From Alphaproteobacteria bacterium (lineage in GTDB: Bacteria; Pseudomonadota; Alphaproteobacteria; Geminicoccales; Geminicoccaceae), in assembly GCA_026982585.1 (NCBI GenBank), contig JALSGW010000054.1, positions 1 through 5,781 of the forward strand: a stretch of DNA of 5,781 nucleotides, given 5' to 3'. The number at the start of each line of letters is the position of its first letter. Positions within the stretch are counted from its first letter, which is position 1. The position numbers and the translations under genes are program-made. The notes under the pieces are model-generated. The model was not told where the DNA came from and did no database searches. It saw only the letters and a list, made by a program, of their open reading frames with translations. This document shows positions 1-5,781 of the stretch, piece after piece.

Positions 1-866
1 GCCACCACCACTCGGGCCTCGAGCCCAAGCCGCAGGAGATTGGCCCGCAACACCGCCGCCCGGCGCGGCGAGCGGTCCACCGCCAGAACCCGAGCACCGG
101 CGCAGGCGAGCTGGAAGGTCTTGCCGCCCGGCGCGGCGCAGAGATCCAAGACCGGCTCGCCCGCCACCGGCCCCAGCAAGCGCGCCGCCAGCGCCGCCGC
201 CGCATCCTGCACCCAAAACGCCCCCTCCGCATAGCCGGCGAGGGTCTCGACCGGCGCCGTCGCCCGACGCAGGGTGCCGTCCGGCAGGATCCGCGCCTCG
301 AGCCGCCGCGCCCAGCCCTCGGGATCCTCCTTCACCTGGAGGTCCAAAGGCGGCTCGTCCAGATGCGCCCGCGCAATGGCAAGCGCCTCCGCTTCGCCGA
401 AATGCCGCACCCAGCGCCGCCACAGCCAGGCGGGGGTGTTGAGCCGAGCCGCCTGTTCGGGTGCGAGCGGCGCGGGCGGTGCGGCGGCAAGCCGGCGCAA
501 CACCGCGTTGACCAGCCCGGCATAGGCGGGCGCGCGCCTTCGGGCGAGCGCCACCGTCGCCGCCACCGCGGCGTAGGGCGGGGTTTTGAGGAACAGGAGC
601 TGGGCGGCGCCGAGCCGCAACAGATTGGCCACGAGCCGCTTGGGACGGCGGCCGAGCAGGGGGGCGAGCGCCCGGTCGATCTCGCCCAGACGGCGGAACA
701 CGGTGGCATACAGGCGGCGGGCGAAGGCGCGATCGCGCGGCTCCAGGCGCGCGGTCAGGGGATGGCGCTGGAACAGCTCCTCCGCCGCCCGGCGCGCCGG
801 ACCGAGCGCCCCCTCCACCACCGCCAGCGCGAGCGCCCGGCTCAAAAGCCCCTGGTCCCGCTCCAT
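1..866 (-). CDS. rsmB: 16S rRNA (cytosine-967-C5)-methyltransferase RsmB/Sun, N-terminal part (3' end outside window)
   Basis: Reading the minus strand from the ATG at 866-864 gives 288 codons with no stop up to the window edge, so the gene is cut, not broken. In this family the enzyme methylates C5 of a cytosine in helix 31 of 16S rRNA using S-adenosylmethionine, in the cytoplasm. Residues 1 to about 130 are a helical NusB-like RNA-binding domain. An RsmB-type linker follows at about 143-157 (NTPAWLWRRWVRHFG). The methyltransferase fold then shows FWVQDAAA at 217-224, the SAM-binding motif I DLCAAPGGKT at 241-250 and the acidic motif II residue D264 in VLAVDRS. Known full-length proteins are about 430 residues, so roughly 140 residues are missing, including the two catalytic cysteine motifs. 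No good Shine-Dalgarno precedes the ATG. The start shares one base with the lysS stop (TGATG, 868-864), which suggests translation by coupling. Another RsmB-like rRNA m5C methylase is possible, but the NusB domain favours RsmB. Confidence 0.92.
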   Translation of the reverse strand, partial: MERDQGLLSRALALAVVEGALGPARRAAEELFQRHPLTARLEPRDRAFARRLYATVFRRLGEIDRALAPLLGRRPKRLVANLLRLGAAQLLFLKTPPYAAVAATVALARRRAPAYAGLVNAVLRRLAAAPPAPLAPEQAARLNTPAWLWRRWVRHFGEAEALAIARAHLDEPPLDLQVKEDPEGWARRLEARILPDGTLRRATAPVETLAGYAEGAFWVQDAAAALAARLLGPVAGEPVLDLCAAPGGKTFQLACAGARVLAVDRSPRRAAVLRANLLRLGLEARVVV

Positions 867-2461
867 CACCGGCCATCGTCGTCGCGGGTGAGCGCGCGGT
901 CGATCAGATCCACCGTGTTGGCGGCGCCATAGTGGGCGATGAAGGAGCCGAACCGGGGCCCCTCGCTCTGGCCGAGCAGCACCTCGTAGAGGGTCTTGAA
1001 CCATGTGCGCAAGGGCGCATAGCCGTGGCGCCTGCCGATCGCATAGAGCTCCGCCTGGATCTCCTCGGCCGACGGCCGATCGCCCAGAGAGGCGAGGTAA
1101 CGGCGCAGCTCCGACAAGGCCGCCCGGTCGCGCGCGTCCGGAGCGCGATAGCGTTTGTTGGGCGCCACAAAGTCCCGATAATAGGCGAGCGCCCGCTCCA
1201 CCAGCACGGCCAGCTCGGGATGGCTCTCGGGCGTCGCCGCGGGGCGGTAGCTCCGGATGAACTTCCACAGCACCTCGGCCTGCTCCGCATTGGTCACGCT
1301 CGCGAGGTTGAGCAACATGCCGTAGCTCACGGGAAGCTCGGCCCGGGGCGGATCGCCGCCGTGGAGATACCAGACCGGATTGGCGAGCCGCTTGCGCGGG
1401 TCCGACTCGGCGTGATAGGCCTGGAGCTGCTGGAAATATTCGTCGACGTGACGCGGGATCACGTCGAAATAGAGACGTTTCGCCCTGCGCGGTTCCTTGT
1501 AGAGGAATAGCATGAGGCTTTCCTTGGTTCCGTAACGAAGCCATTCCTCGATCGTGATACCGTTGCCCTTGGATTTCGAGATCTTCTCGCCCTTCTCGTC
1601 GAGGAACAGTTCGTAGATGAAGCCGAGCGGCGGGGTGCCGCCGAGGATGCGGCAGATCTCCCCGGAGAGCCGGACCGAATCGATGAGGTCCTTGCCCGCC
1701 ATCTCGTAGTCGATGCCGAGGGCGGTCCAGCGCAGCGCCCAGTCGGCCCGCCACTGCAGCTTGCAGTGGCCGCCCGTGACCGGCAGCTCCACCAGTTCGC
1801 CGTCCTCGTCCCGGAACAGCACCGTGCCCCGCTCGGGCCGGCATTCCAGGATCGGCACCTGCAGCACGCGGCCCGTCTTGGGGGAGATGGGCAGGATGGG
1901 GCTGTAGGTGGCGCGGCGCTCCGGGCCGAGGTGGGGGAGCACCACCTGGCGGATCGCCTCGTGACGCTCGAGCACCCGCAGCAGCACCGCATCGAAGCGG
2001 CCGGAGCGGTAGCATTCGGTGGCGGAGAGGAATTCGTAGGCGAAGCCGAAGGCGTCCAGGAACGCGCGCAGCCGGGCGTTCATATGGGCGCCGTAGGATT
2101 CGTGGGTGCCGAAGGGATCCGGGATGCGGGTCAGGGGCTTGCCGAGATGGGGCACGAGCGCCTCGGGATCGGGCACATTGTCCGGGATCTTGCGCAGCCC
2201 GTCCATGTCGTCGGAAAAGCAGATCAAGCGGGTCGGCCAGTCGCTCAGCCGCGCGAACACCTGCCGGATCAGGGTGGTGCGGAACACTTCGGCGAAGGTG
2301 CCGATGTGCGGCAGCCCCGAGGGACCGTAACCGGTGGCGAACAAGACGTGCCCCTTCTCGGGCGGGCGCCGTTCGATGCGCGCGAGAAGCTTCCAGGCCT
2401 CCACCGCCGGCCAGGTCCTGACCTCCCGAAACAGCTCCCGCTCGCGCTCTCGCTCCACCAC
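866..2461 (-). CDS. lysS: Lysyl-tRNA synthetase, class I (archaeal type)
   Basis: This enzyme charges tRNA-Lys with lysine using ATP in the cytoplasm. It is the class I form (also named lysK), unrelated in fold to the class II LysS of E. coli. From the GTG at 2461 it has 531 residues, the usual length for the family. The HIGH-type signature is PHIGTF (HIGT at 52-55), preceded by ATGYGPSGL. The KMSKS loop is KISKSKGNG starting at residue 293. Between them, KLQWRADWALRW and the following AGKDLIDS match the conserved core of class I LysRS. The rest is the helical tRNA-binding region. Three GTG codons lie close together (2467, 2461, 2458). GGAGG at 2471-2467 is 5 nt from the 2461 GTG and 8 nt from the 2458 GTG, but it overlaps the 2467 GTG. 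The start is therefore 2461 or 2458, and 2467 is unlikely. A stop at 2494-2492 closes the frame upstream, with no ATG between. The residues after the start alternate Glu and Arg. The stop overlaps the rsmB start by one base. Confidence 0.96.
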   Translation of the reverse strand: MVERERERELFREVRTWPAVEAWKLLARIERRPPEKGHVLFATGYGPSGLPHIGTFAEVFRTTLIRQVFARLSDWPTRLICFSDDMDGLRKIPDNVPDPEALVPHLGKPLTRIPDPFGTHESYGAHMNARLRAFLDAFGFAYEFLSATECYRSGRFDAVLLRVLERHEAIRQVVLPHLGPERRATYSPILPISPKTGRVLQVPILECRPERGTVLFRDEDGELVELPVTGGHCKLQWRADWALRWTALGIDYEMAGKDLIDSVRLSGEICRILGGTPPLGFIYELFLDEKGEKISKSKGNGITIEEWLRYGTKESLMLFLYKEPRRAKRLYFDVIPRHVDEYFQQLQAYHAESDPRKRLANPVWYLHGGDPPRAELPVSYGMLLNLASVTNAEQAEVLWKFIRSYRPAATPESHPELAVLVERALAYYRDFVAPNKRYRAPDARDRAALSELRRYLASLGDRPSAEEIQAELYAIGRRHGYAPLRTWFKTLYEVLLGQSEGPRFGSFIAHYGAANTVDLIDRALTRDDDGR

Positions 2462-2466
2462 CTGCA

Positions 2467-2471
2467 CCTCC
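2467..2471 (-). promoter_or_regulatory. Ribosome binding site of lysS
   Basis: GGAGG on the minus strand (the run continues as GGAGGTG). It lies 5 nt before the GTG at 2461 and 8 nt before the GTG at 2458. Because it overlaps the most upstream GTG (2467), it argues against that start. Confidence 0.65.
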
Positions 2472-2540
2472 GCCGATGCGGGCCGCGCGGCTCATAGCAG
2501 GTTCCCCGAGCCGCCTGAAGGCCGGCCGCTCGCCCGCGCC

Positions 2541-2583
2541 TCATGTCCTACCATGGTACATATGCCTTCACCGGTCCTTAAGG
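2541..2583. promoter_or_regulatory. AT-rich island in the divergent intergenic region, probable promoter area
   Basis: Between lysS and the divergent gene at 2629 the GC content drops sharply: 21 of the 40 bases at 2541-2580 are A or T, in a window that is otherwise very GC-rich. The stretch contains the perfect palindrome TACCATGGTA (2549-2558), CATATG (2559-2564) and CCTTAAGG (2576-2583). TACATA on the plus strand (2557-2562), or its complement TATGTA on the minus strand, could serve as a -10 element. I find no convincing -35 box at the right distance on either strand. Calling it a bidirectional promoter is inference from position and base composition. Confidence 0.3.
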
Positions 2584-2628
2584 CGCCCCGGGGTAGTGGA
2601 TCCGGGCCTGGATGCGGGGAGAGCGCCC

Positions 2629-3126
2629 ATGCGTGGATGGGGAAAACTCGCGGTCGCGGTTGTGGCCGCTTCGCTCGCAGCGGTGTCCGAGGCCGGTGCG
2701 GTGCCGTCGGTGTTGCGGGGGGCGGTGCTCGGGCTCGAACAGCAACTCGATCGGGCGCGCATGCAGCTCGCCTCGCTGCAGGACGGTCTGGATGCGGGCG
2801 CGGTCTCCGCGGGGCTTCCGATCGCCGCCGTGGGTGCCGAACTGGCGGGCGGCGGCCCCGACACCTTTGCGGCGGCGCTGGCCCGCACCGTGCGGCGGCT
2901 TCAGGCCCGCCTCGCGCTCCTGCGCGAACAGGACGGCGGCCTTACAAGCCCGCGCGGGCAGGCGCTGTTGCGCTATATGGAGGACCAGCTCGCCGAGCTG
3001 GACGCCGTGCTCGCGGCCTGGCCGGATGCCGATTCCGAGCCGCAGAGGCGGGCGTTGGTGGCGCGCGCCGAGCGGGCGCTCGGGCAGCTCGACGGCGCCC
3101 TTGCGGCACTTCGCACCCTGCGCTGA
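2629..3126 (+). CDS. Probable exported helical protein of unknown function
   Basis: I do not recognise this 165-residue protein. The first 24 residues look like a Sec signal peptide: basic n-region (R2, K6), a hydrophobic stretch LAVAVVAASLAAV at 7-19, and an A-G-A cleavage motif at 22-24 before VP. The mature part has no cysteine and reads as amphipathic helices rich in Ala, Leu, Arg and Glu, for example LRGAVLGLEQQLDRARMQL, LARTVRRLQARLALLREQ and YMEDQLAELDAVLAAW. A periplasmic helical-bundle or coiled-coil protein is likely. The frame is open upstream to 2476, but the ATG at 2629 is preferred: GGGGAGAG at 2616-2623 sits at good spacing and the signal peptide begins exactly there. The gene stands alone, divergent from lysS and convergent with the fumarase gene. 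The third-position GC bias and the signal peptide support a real gene; the function is unknown. Confidence 0.75.
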   Translation: MRGWGKLAVAVVAASLAAVSEAGAVPSVLRGAVLGLEQQLDRARMQLASLQDGLDAGAVSAGLPIAAVGAELAGGGPDTFAAALARTVRRLQARLALLREQDGGLTSPRGQALLRYMEDQLAELDAVLAAWPDADSEPQRRALVARAERALGQLDGALAALRTLR

Positions 3127-3132
3127 GGGGCA

Positions 3133-3161
3133 AGCGGCGCCCGCGCCGGGCGCATGCCGCT
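3133..3161. terminator. GC-rich hairpin between convergent genes, possible bidirectional terminator
   Basis: GCGCCCG (3137-3143) pairs perfectly with CGGGCGC (3147-3153) around a 3-nt loop. The stem is extended by AGCG (3133-3136) with CGCT (3158-3161) across a 4-nt bulge (3154-3157). It fills most of the 46-bp gap between the stop of the exported-protein gene (3126) and the stop of the fumarase gene (3173). No run of T follows on either strand, so it is not a classical intrinsic terminator. The termination role is inferred from its place between converging genes. Confidence 0.4.
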
Positions 3162-3172
3162 CTCGAAGACGC

Positions 3173-4822
3173 TCAATCGCCGCTCATGCGCGCGCCGGCC
3201 CGCACCCGCACGCGCCAGAAATCCCGGCCCTTGTCGTCGATCACCAGAAAGGCGGGCATGTCCCGCACCTCGATCCGCCACACGGCTTCCATACCGAGGT
3301 CCTCGAAGTCGATCAGCTCGACCCGGGTGATCATGTCCCGCCCCACCCGGGCGGCGGCGCCGCCGATGGTGGCGAGATAGAATCCGCCGTAGCGGCGGCA
3401 GGATTCGGCCACCTCCCGGCCGCGGTTGCCCTTGGCCAGGGTGACCAGCGCGCCGCCGTGGGCCTGGAACAGCGGGATATAGGGATCCATGCGGGCCGCG
3501 GTGGTGGGACCGAAGGAGCCCGAGGCGCGTCCCTCGGGAGTCTTGGCCGGTCCGGCGTAGTAGATGGGATGTTCCTTCATATAGGCGGGAAGCTCGCCGC
3601 CCTCGGCAAGCCGCGCTGCGATGCGCTTGTGGGCGAGATCCCGGGCCACCACCAGCGGCCCGTCGAGCACGAGCGGGGTGCCCACCTCGAGCCGGCCGAG
3701 CTGGGCCCGGATGTCCGCCATCGGGCGGCGGAGATCGATGCGCACCGCCTCCCCGACCCGCACCTCGACCTCGGGCAGGTAACGGGCGGGATCGGTCTCG
3801 AGCTGCTCCAGGAACACGCCCTCTTCGGTGATCTTGGCCTTGATCTGCCGGTCGGCGGAACAGGAGACGCCGATGGCGATCGGCAGCGAGGCGCCGTGGC
3901 GGGGCAGCCGCACCACCCGCACGTCGTGGCAATAGTATTTGCCGCCGAACTGGGCGCCGATGCCGAGCTCGCGGGTCATGGCGAGGATGCGCTGTTCGAG
4001 CTCGAGGTCGCGGAAGGCGCGGCCGCGCGGGCTGCCGGTGGTGGGAAGCCCGTCGAGCTCCCGGCAGCTCGCGAGCTTGACCACCTTGAGCGCCTGTTCC
4101 GCCGACAGACCACCCACCACCACCGCCAGATGATAGGGCGGACAGGCGGTGGTGCCGATGCGGGCGATCTTGTCCTCGAGCCAGGCGAGCATGCGCTCCG
4201 GCTCCAACAGGCGCGGGGTCTCCTGGAACAGGAAGGTCTTGTTGGCGGAACCGCCGCCCTTGGCGATGAACAGGAACCGGTACTCCCGCCCCGGCACCGC
4301 CTCGATGTCGATCTGGGCCGGCAGGTTGTCGCCGGTGTTGCGCTCGGCGAAGGTGGAGAGGGGGGCGAGCTGCGAGTAGCGGAGATTGTGTTCCCGATAC
4401 ACGCGCCGGATGCCGGCGCTGAGGCCCCGCACGTCGTCGCCCCGCGTCCACACCATCTGGCCCTTCTTGGCCACCACGATGGCGGTGCCGGTGTCCTGAC
4501 AGCTCGGATATTCCCGCGCGGCGCTGATGACGGCGTTCTTGAGCAGCTCCAGCGCCACGAACCGGTCGCCGGCCGAGGCCTCGGGATCGTCGAGGATGGC
4601 GCGCAGCTGGGCGAGGTGGGAGGGGCGGAAGAGATGGTGGAGGTCGAAAAAGGCCCTGCGGGCGAGCTCCGCGAGCAGATCCTCCGCCACCCGGAGCACC
4701 CGCTCGCCCCCGCAGTCCACCACATCCAGCCCCTCGAGCGCGAGCGGCCGGTAGGGGGTGCGGTCCTCCTCCAGCTGGAAGAGGGGTTGGAACCAGTCCT
4801 CGGTTTCAGATGCAGCGTCCAC
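3173..4822 (-). CDS. fumA: Class I fumarate hydratase, [4Fe-4S], single-chain
   Basis: Class I fumarases interconvert fumarate and L-malate (TCA cycle) using an oxygen-sensitive [4Fe-4S] cluster in the cytoplasm. The 549-residue length matches the fused single-chain FumA/FumB form of E. coli (548). The cluster ligands are C108 (PSCQDTGTA), C227 (TTACPPYH) and C321 (GVSCSADRQ), each three positions after the C105, C224 and C318 of E. coli FumA. The N-terminal alpha domain runs to about 350 and includes GGGSANKTFLFQ (189-200). The C-terminal beta domain shows PIYYAGPAKTPEGRASGSFG, PTTAARMD and LAKGNR. Translation starts at a GTG (4822-4820) with GGAGG at 4833-4829, a 6-nt spacer. The start lies inside the 3' end of the upstream SDR gene (17-nt overlap), so the two are probably co-translated. 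Some members of this family hydrate mesaconate as well or instead. The CoA-transferase and SDR neighbours make that worth considering, but the sequence alone does not decide it. Confidence 0.96.
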   Translation of the reverse strand: MDAASETEDWFQPLFQLEEDRTPYRPLALEGLDVVDCGGERVLRVAEDLLAELARRAFFDLHHLFRPSHLAQLRAILDDPEASAGDRFVALELLKNAVISAAREYPSCQDTGTAIVVAKKGQMVWTRGDDVRGLSAGIRRVYREHNLRYSQLAPLSTFAERNTGDNLPAQIDIEAVPGREYRFLFIAKGGGSANKTFLFQETPRLLEPERMLAWLEDKIARIGTTACPPYHLAVVVGGLSAEQALKVVKLASCRELDGLPTTGSPRGRAFRDLELEQRILAMTRELGIGAQFGGKYYCHDVRVVRLPRHGASLPIAIGVSCSADRQIKAKITEEGVFLEQLETDPARYLPEVEVRVGEAVRIDLRRPMADIRAQLGRLEVGTPLVLDGPLVVARDLAHKRIAARLAEGGELPAYMKEHPIYYAGPAKTPEGRASGSFGPTTAARMDPYIPLFQAHGGALVTLAKGNRGREVAESCRRYGGFYLATIGGAAARVGRDMITRVELIDFEDLGMEAVWRIEVRDMPAFLVIDDKGRDFWRVRVRAGARMSGD

Positions 4823-5552
4823 CGTCCACCTCCAGCACCGCTCCGGTGATCATCTCCGCCTCCTCTCCGACCAGAAACAACGCCGCCTGGGCGATGTCGT
4901 TCGGGGTGGAGAAGCGTCCCCAGGGAATGGTGGCGAGGAACTGCGCCCGCCGCTCGGGCGTGTCCTCGCCGAGGAAGGTCGCAAGCAGCGGCGTCTCCCC
5001 CGCCACCGGTGCGAGCGCCACCACCCGGATGCGGTCTTGGGCGAGTTCCACCGCCATGGCCTTGGTGAGCCCGTGCACCGCCGCCTTGCTGGCGTTGTAC
5101 CAGACCAGCCCCGGGCGGGGCCGGATGCCGGCGGTGGAGCCGACGTTCAGGATCACCCCGCCGCCCGCCGCCCGCAGATGGGGCACGGCGGCATGGGCCA
5201 TGTTGAAGATCGCCTTGACGTTGACCGCGAACAGACGGTCGAACTCCTCCTCGCCCACCTCCAGCATGGGCCGGTTGCGGTGGCTGATGCCGGCGTTGTT
5301 GACCACGATGTCGAGCCGGCCCAATCGCGCCACCGCGGCGTCCACGGCGTCACGCACCTCGCCGAAGCGGGCGACGTCGCACGAAAGCGCAAGACCCGGG
5401 CGGGCCAGCCCGGCGACCACCCGCTCCGCCCCCGCCCGGTCCCGGTCCAGCACCGCCACCGCCGCCCCCTCGGCGGCGAACCGTTCGGCGATGGCGCGAC
5501 CGAATCCCGAGGCGCCGCCTGTCACCACCGCCACCTTGCCGGCAAGCCTCAC
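4806..5552 (-). CDS. SDR family NAD(P)-dependent oxidoreductase
   Basis: This is a classical short-chain dehydrogenase/reductase of 248 residues, interconverting a hydroxyl and a carbonyl group. The cofactor loop is TGGASGFG (11-18). D36, followed by R37 at the end of the second strand, favours NAD(H) by the usual rule. D59 follows the third strand, NNAG is at 85-88, and the catalytic tetrad reads N111, S139, Y152 and K156 (YNASK). The usual PG motif after strand six is replaced by PVAGETPLL, and the chain ends in VLEVDGGRCI. It resembles SDRs often labelled glucose 1-dehydrogenase or 3-oxoacyl-ACP reductase, so the substrate cannot be named. The frame stays open to 5678, but the GTG at 5552-5550 is chosen: the fold begins there, GGAGG lies at 5561-5557, and the extra 42 residues upstream are low-complexity Arg/Gly shadow coding. 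The start overlaps the CoA-transferase stop by 4 nt (GTGA), and the 3' end overlaps the fumarase start by 17 nt. Confidence 0.93.
   Translation of the reverse strand: MRLAGKVAVVTGGASGFGRAIAERFAAEGAAVAVLDRDRAGAERVVAGLARPGLALSCDVARFGEVRDAVDAAVARLGRLDIVVNNAGISHRNRPMLEVGEEEFDRLFAVNVKAIFNMAHAAVPHLRAAGGGVILNVGSTAGIRPRPGLVWYNASKAAVHGLTKAMAVELAQDRIRVVALAPVAGETPLLATFLGEDTPERRAQFLATIPWGRFSTPNDIAQAALFLVGEEAEMITGAVLEVDGGRCI
4829..4833 (-). promoter_or_regulatory. Ribosome binding site of the fumarase gene
   Basis: GGAGG on the minus strand, 6 nt before the GTG at 4822-4820 and within the last codons of the SDR gene. It fixes the GTG start of the fumarase and shows that this start has its own strong initiation signal despite the overlap. 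Confidence 0.65.
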
Positions 5553-5781
5553 CTCTCCTCCCCCTCTTCGTTCCCGTCCACACGCCCCGAGACCCCGAAC
5601 TCGGCCCTGAGCCGGGGACCGTGCTCGTCGAGCGCCGGCACCCGCCGCGGCTCGGCATCCCCCTCGTCGGTGAACCACGCGCCCCGCGCGAGGATCTCCA
5701 CCTCGCCGCCCCGCTCGAGCCCCACCCGGCGCAGGCGTCGCTGCGGATGACGGCAGAGATCCTCGAGGCTGCTGAGCCGGG
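5549..5781 (-). CDS. Probable CaiB/BaiF-family CoA-transferase, C-terminal end (5' part outside window)
   Basis: An open frame runs on the minus strand from the right window edge to a TGA at 5551-5549, giving 76 residues of a gene that starts outside. The segment SLEDLCRHPQRRLRRVGL, then GGEVEILARGAWF, then RRVPALDEHGPRLRAEFG follows the pattern seen at the end of CaiB/BaiF (class III) CoA-transferases. There, a 'D...HP..R' stretch is followed by a 'P.P.LGEHT..IRAEFG'-like tail. These enzymes move CoA between carboxylic acids. The catalytic aspartate lies far upstream and cannot be checked here. After the family-like end come about 15 acidic, polar residues (GRVDGNEEGEER). Its stop overlaps the SDR start by 4 nt, so it is the upstream member of the same operon. 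The substrate is unknown. Confidence 0.7.
   Translation of the reverse strand, partial: RLSSLEDLCRHPQRRLRRVGLERGGEVEILARGAWFTDEGDAEPRRVPALDEHGPRLRAEFGVSGRVDGNEEGEER
5557..5561 (-). promoter_or_regulatory. Ribosome binding site of the SDR gene
   Basis: GGAGG inside a purine-rich run (AGGGGGAGGAGAG) on the minus strand, ending 4 nt before the GTG at 5552. It lies within the 3' end of the upstream CoA-transferase gene and supports the short SDR start over the longer open frame. Confidence 0.6.

Noticed and set aside
332..932. Open frames on both strands within the rsmB region (332-709 minus, 363-932 plus)
   Set aside because: The frame starting at 866 on the minus strand carries the NusB-like domain and the DLCAAPGGKT motif and is open to the window edge. 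The others are shadows.
1766..2497. A 243-codon plus-strand frame antisense to lysS
   Set aside because: It is a GC-driven antisense shadow. The minus strand here encodes the HIGH and KMSKS motifs of LysRS.
2476..2628. Upstream extension of the exported-protein gene to 2476
   Set aside because: It would bury the signal peptide inside the protein and cross the likely promoter region. The ATG at 2629 has a well-placed GGGGAGAG.
2973..4451. A 492-codon minus-strand frame overlapping fumarase in another reading frame
   Set aside because: It is a frame-shifted shadow of the fumarase gene, dominated by Arg/Gly/Ala/Pro, with no motifs, and it crosses into the opposite-strand gene.
2612..4849. A 745-codon open frame on the plus strand running across the exported-protein gene and antisense to fumarase
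   Set aside because: It lies opposite a fumarase with all family motifs and has Arg/Ala/Gly/His-rich composition with no recognisable domain. Long antisense frames are expected at this GC content.
5553..5678. N-terminal extension of the SDR to an in-frame start at 5678
   Set aside because: The extra 42 residues are Arg/Gly-rich, overlap the CoA-transferase coding frame, and lack family similarity. The GTG at 5552 has a ribosome site and matches where the Rossmann fold begins.
4758..5750. A 330-codon plus-strand frame antisense to the SDR and CoA-transferase genes
   Set aside because: It covers parts of three well-supported minus-strand genes. The composition is low-complexity and no domain is visible.

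Overview
This is a GC-rich window of bacterial chromosome, densely packed with ordinary-looking metabolic and translation genes. The best organism signal is a class I (archaeal-type) lysyl-tRNA synthetase. Among bacteria that form is typical of Alphaproteobacteria and found in a few other groups such as spirochetes. Together with the high GC, the frequent GTG starts and the single-chain class I fumarase, it suggests an alphaproteobacterium, perhaps Rhodospirillales-like. The order-level guess is inference only.

Layout: (1) 1-866, minus strand: the first 288 residues of an RsmB/Sun-type 16S rRNA m5C methyltransferase, cut by the left edge. (2) 866-2461, minus strand: class I lysyl-tRNA synthetase. 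Its stop shares one base with the rsmB start (TGATG), so the two translation genes look like one coupled unit. (3) About 2462-2628: a divergent intergenic region containing a relatively AT-rich island with short palindromes, the likely promoter area. (4) 2629-3126, plus strand: a single small gene for a probable exported helical protein of unknown function. (5) 3127-3172: a short convergent gap with a strong GC hairpin. (6) 3173-5781, minus strand: a tightly overlapping three-gene unit transcribed toward the hairpin. In order of transcription it holds the C-terminal end of a probable CaiB/BaiF-family CoA-transferase, an SDR oxidoreductase and a class I [4Fe-4S] fumarase. The overlaps are 4 nt and 17 nt.

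The rsmB and lysS genes both serve protein synthesis. The CoA-transferase/SDR/class I fumarase trio looks co-translated. It may act in one pathway for acyl-CoA or C4/C5 dicarboxylate metabolism, in which case the fumarase-family enzyme could have a substrate other than, or in addition to, fumarate (mesaconate is a known activity in this family). I see no mobile element, CRISPR array, tRNA, rRNA or clear novel system. The least explained items are the exported protein and the make-up of the CoA-transferase/SDR/fumarase operon.
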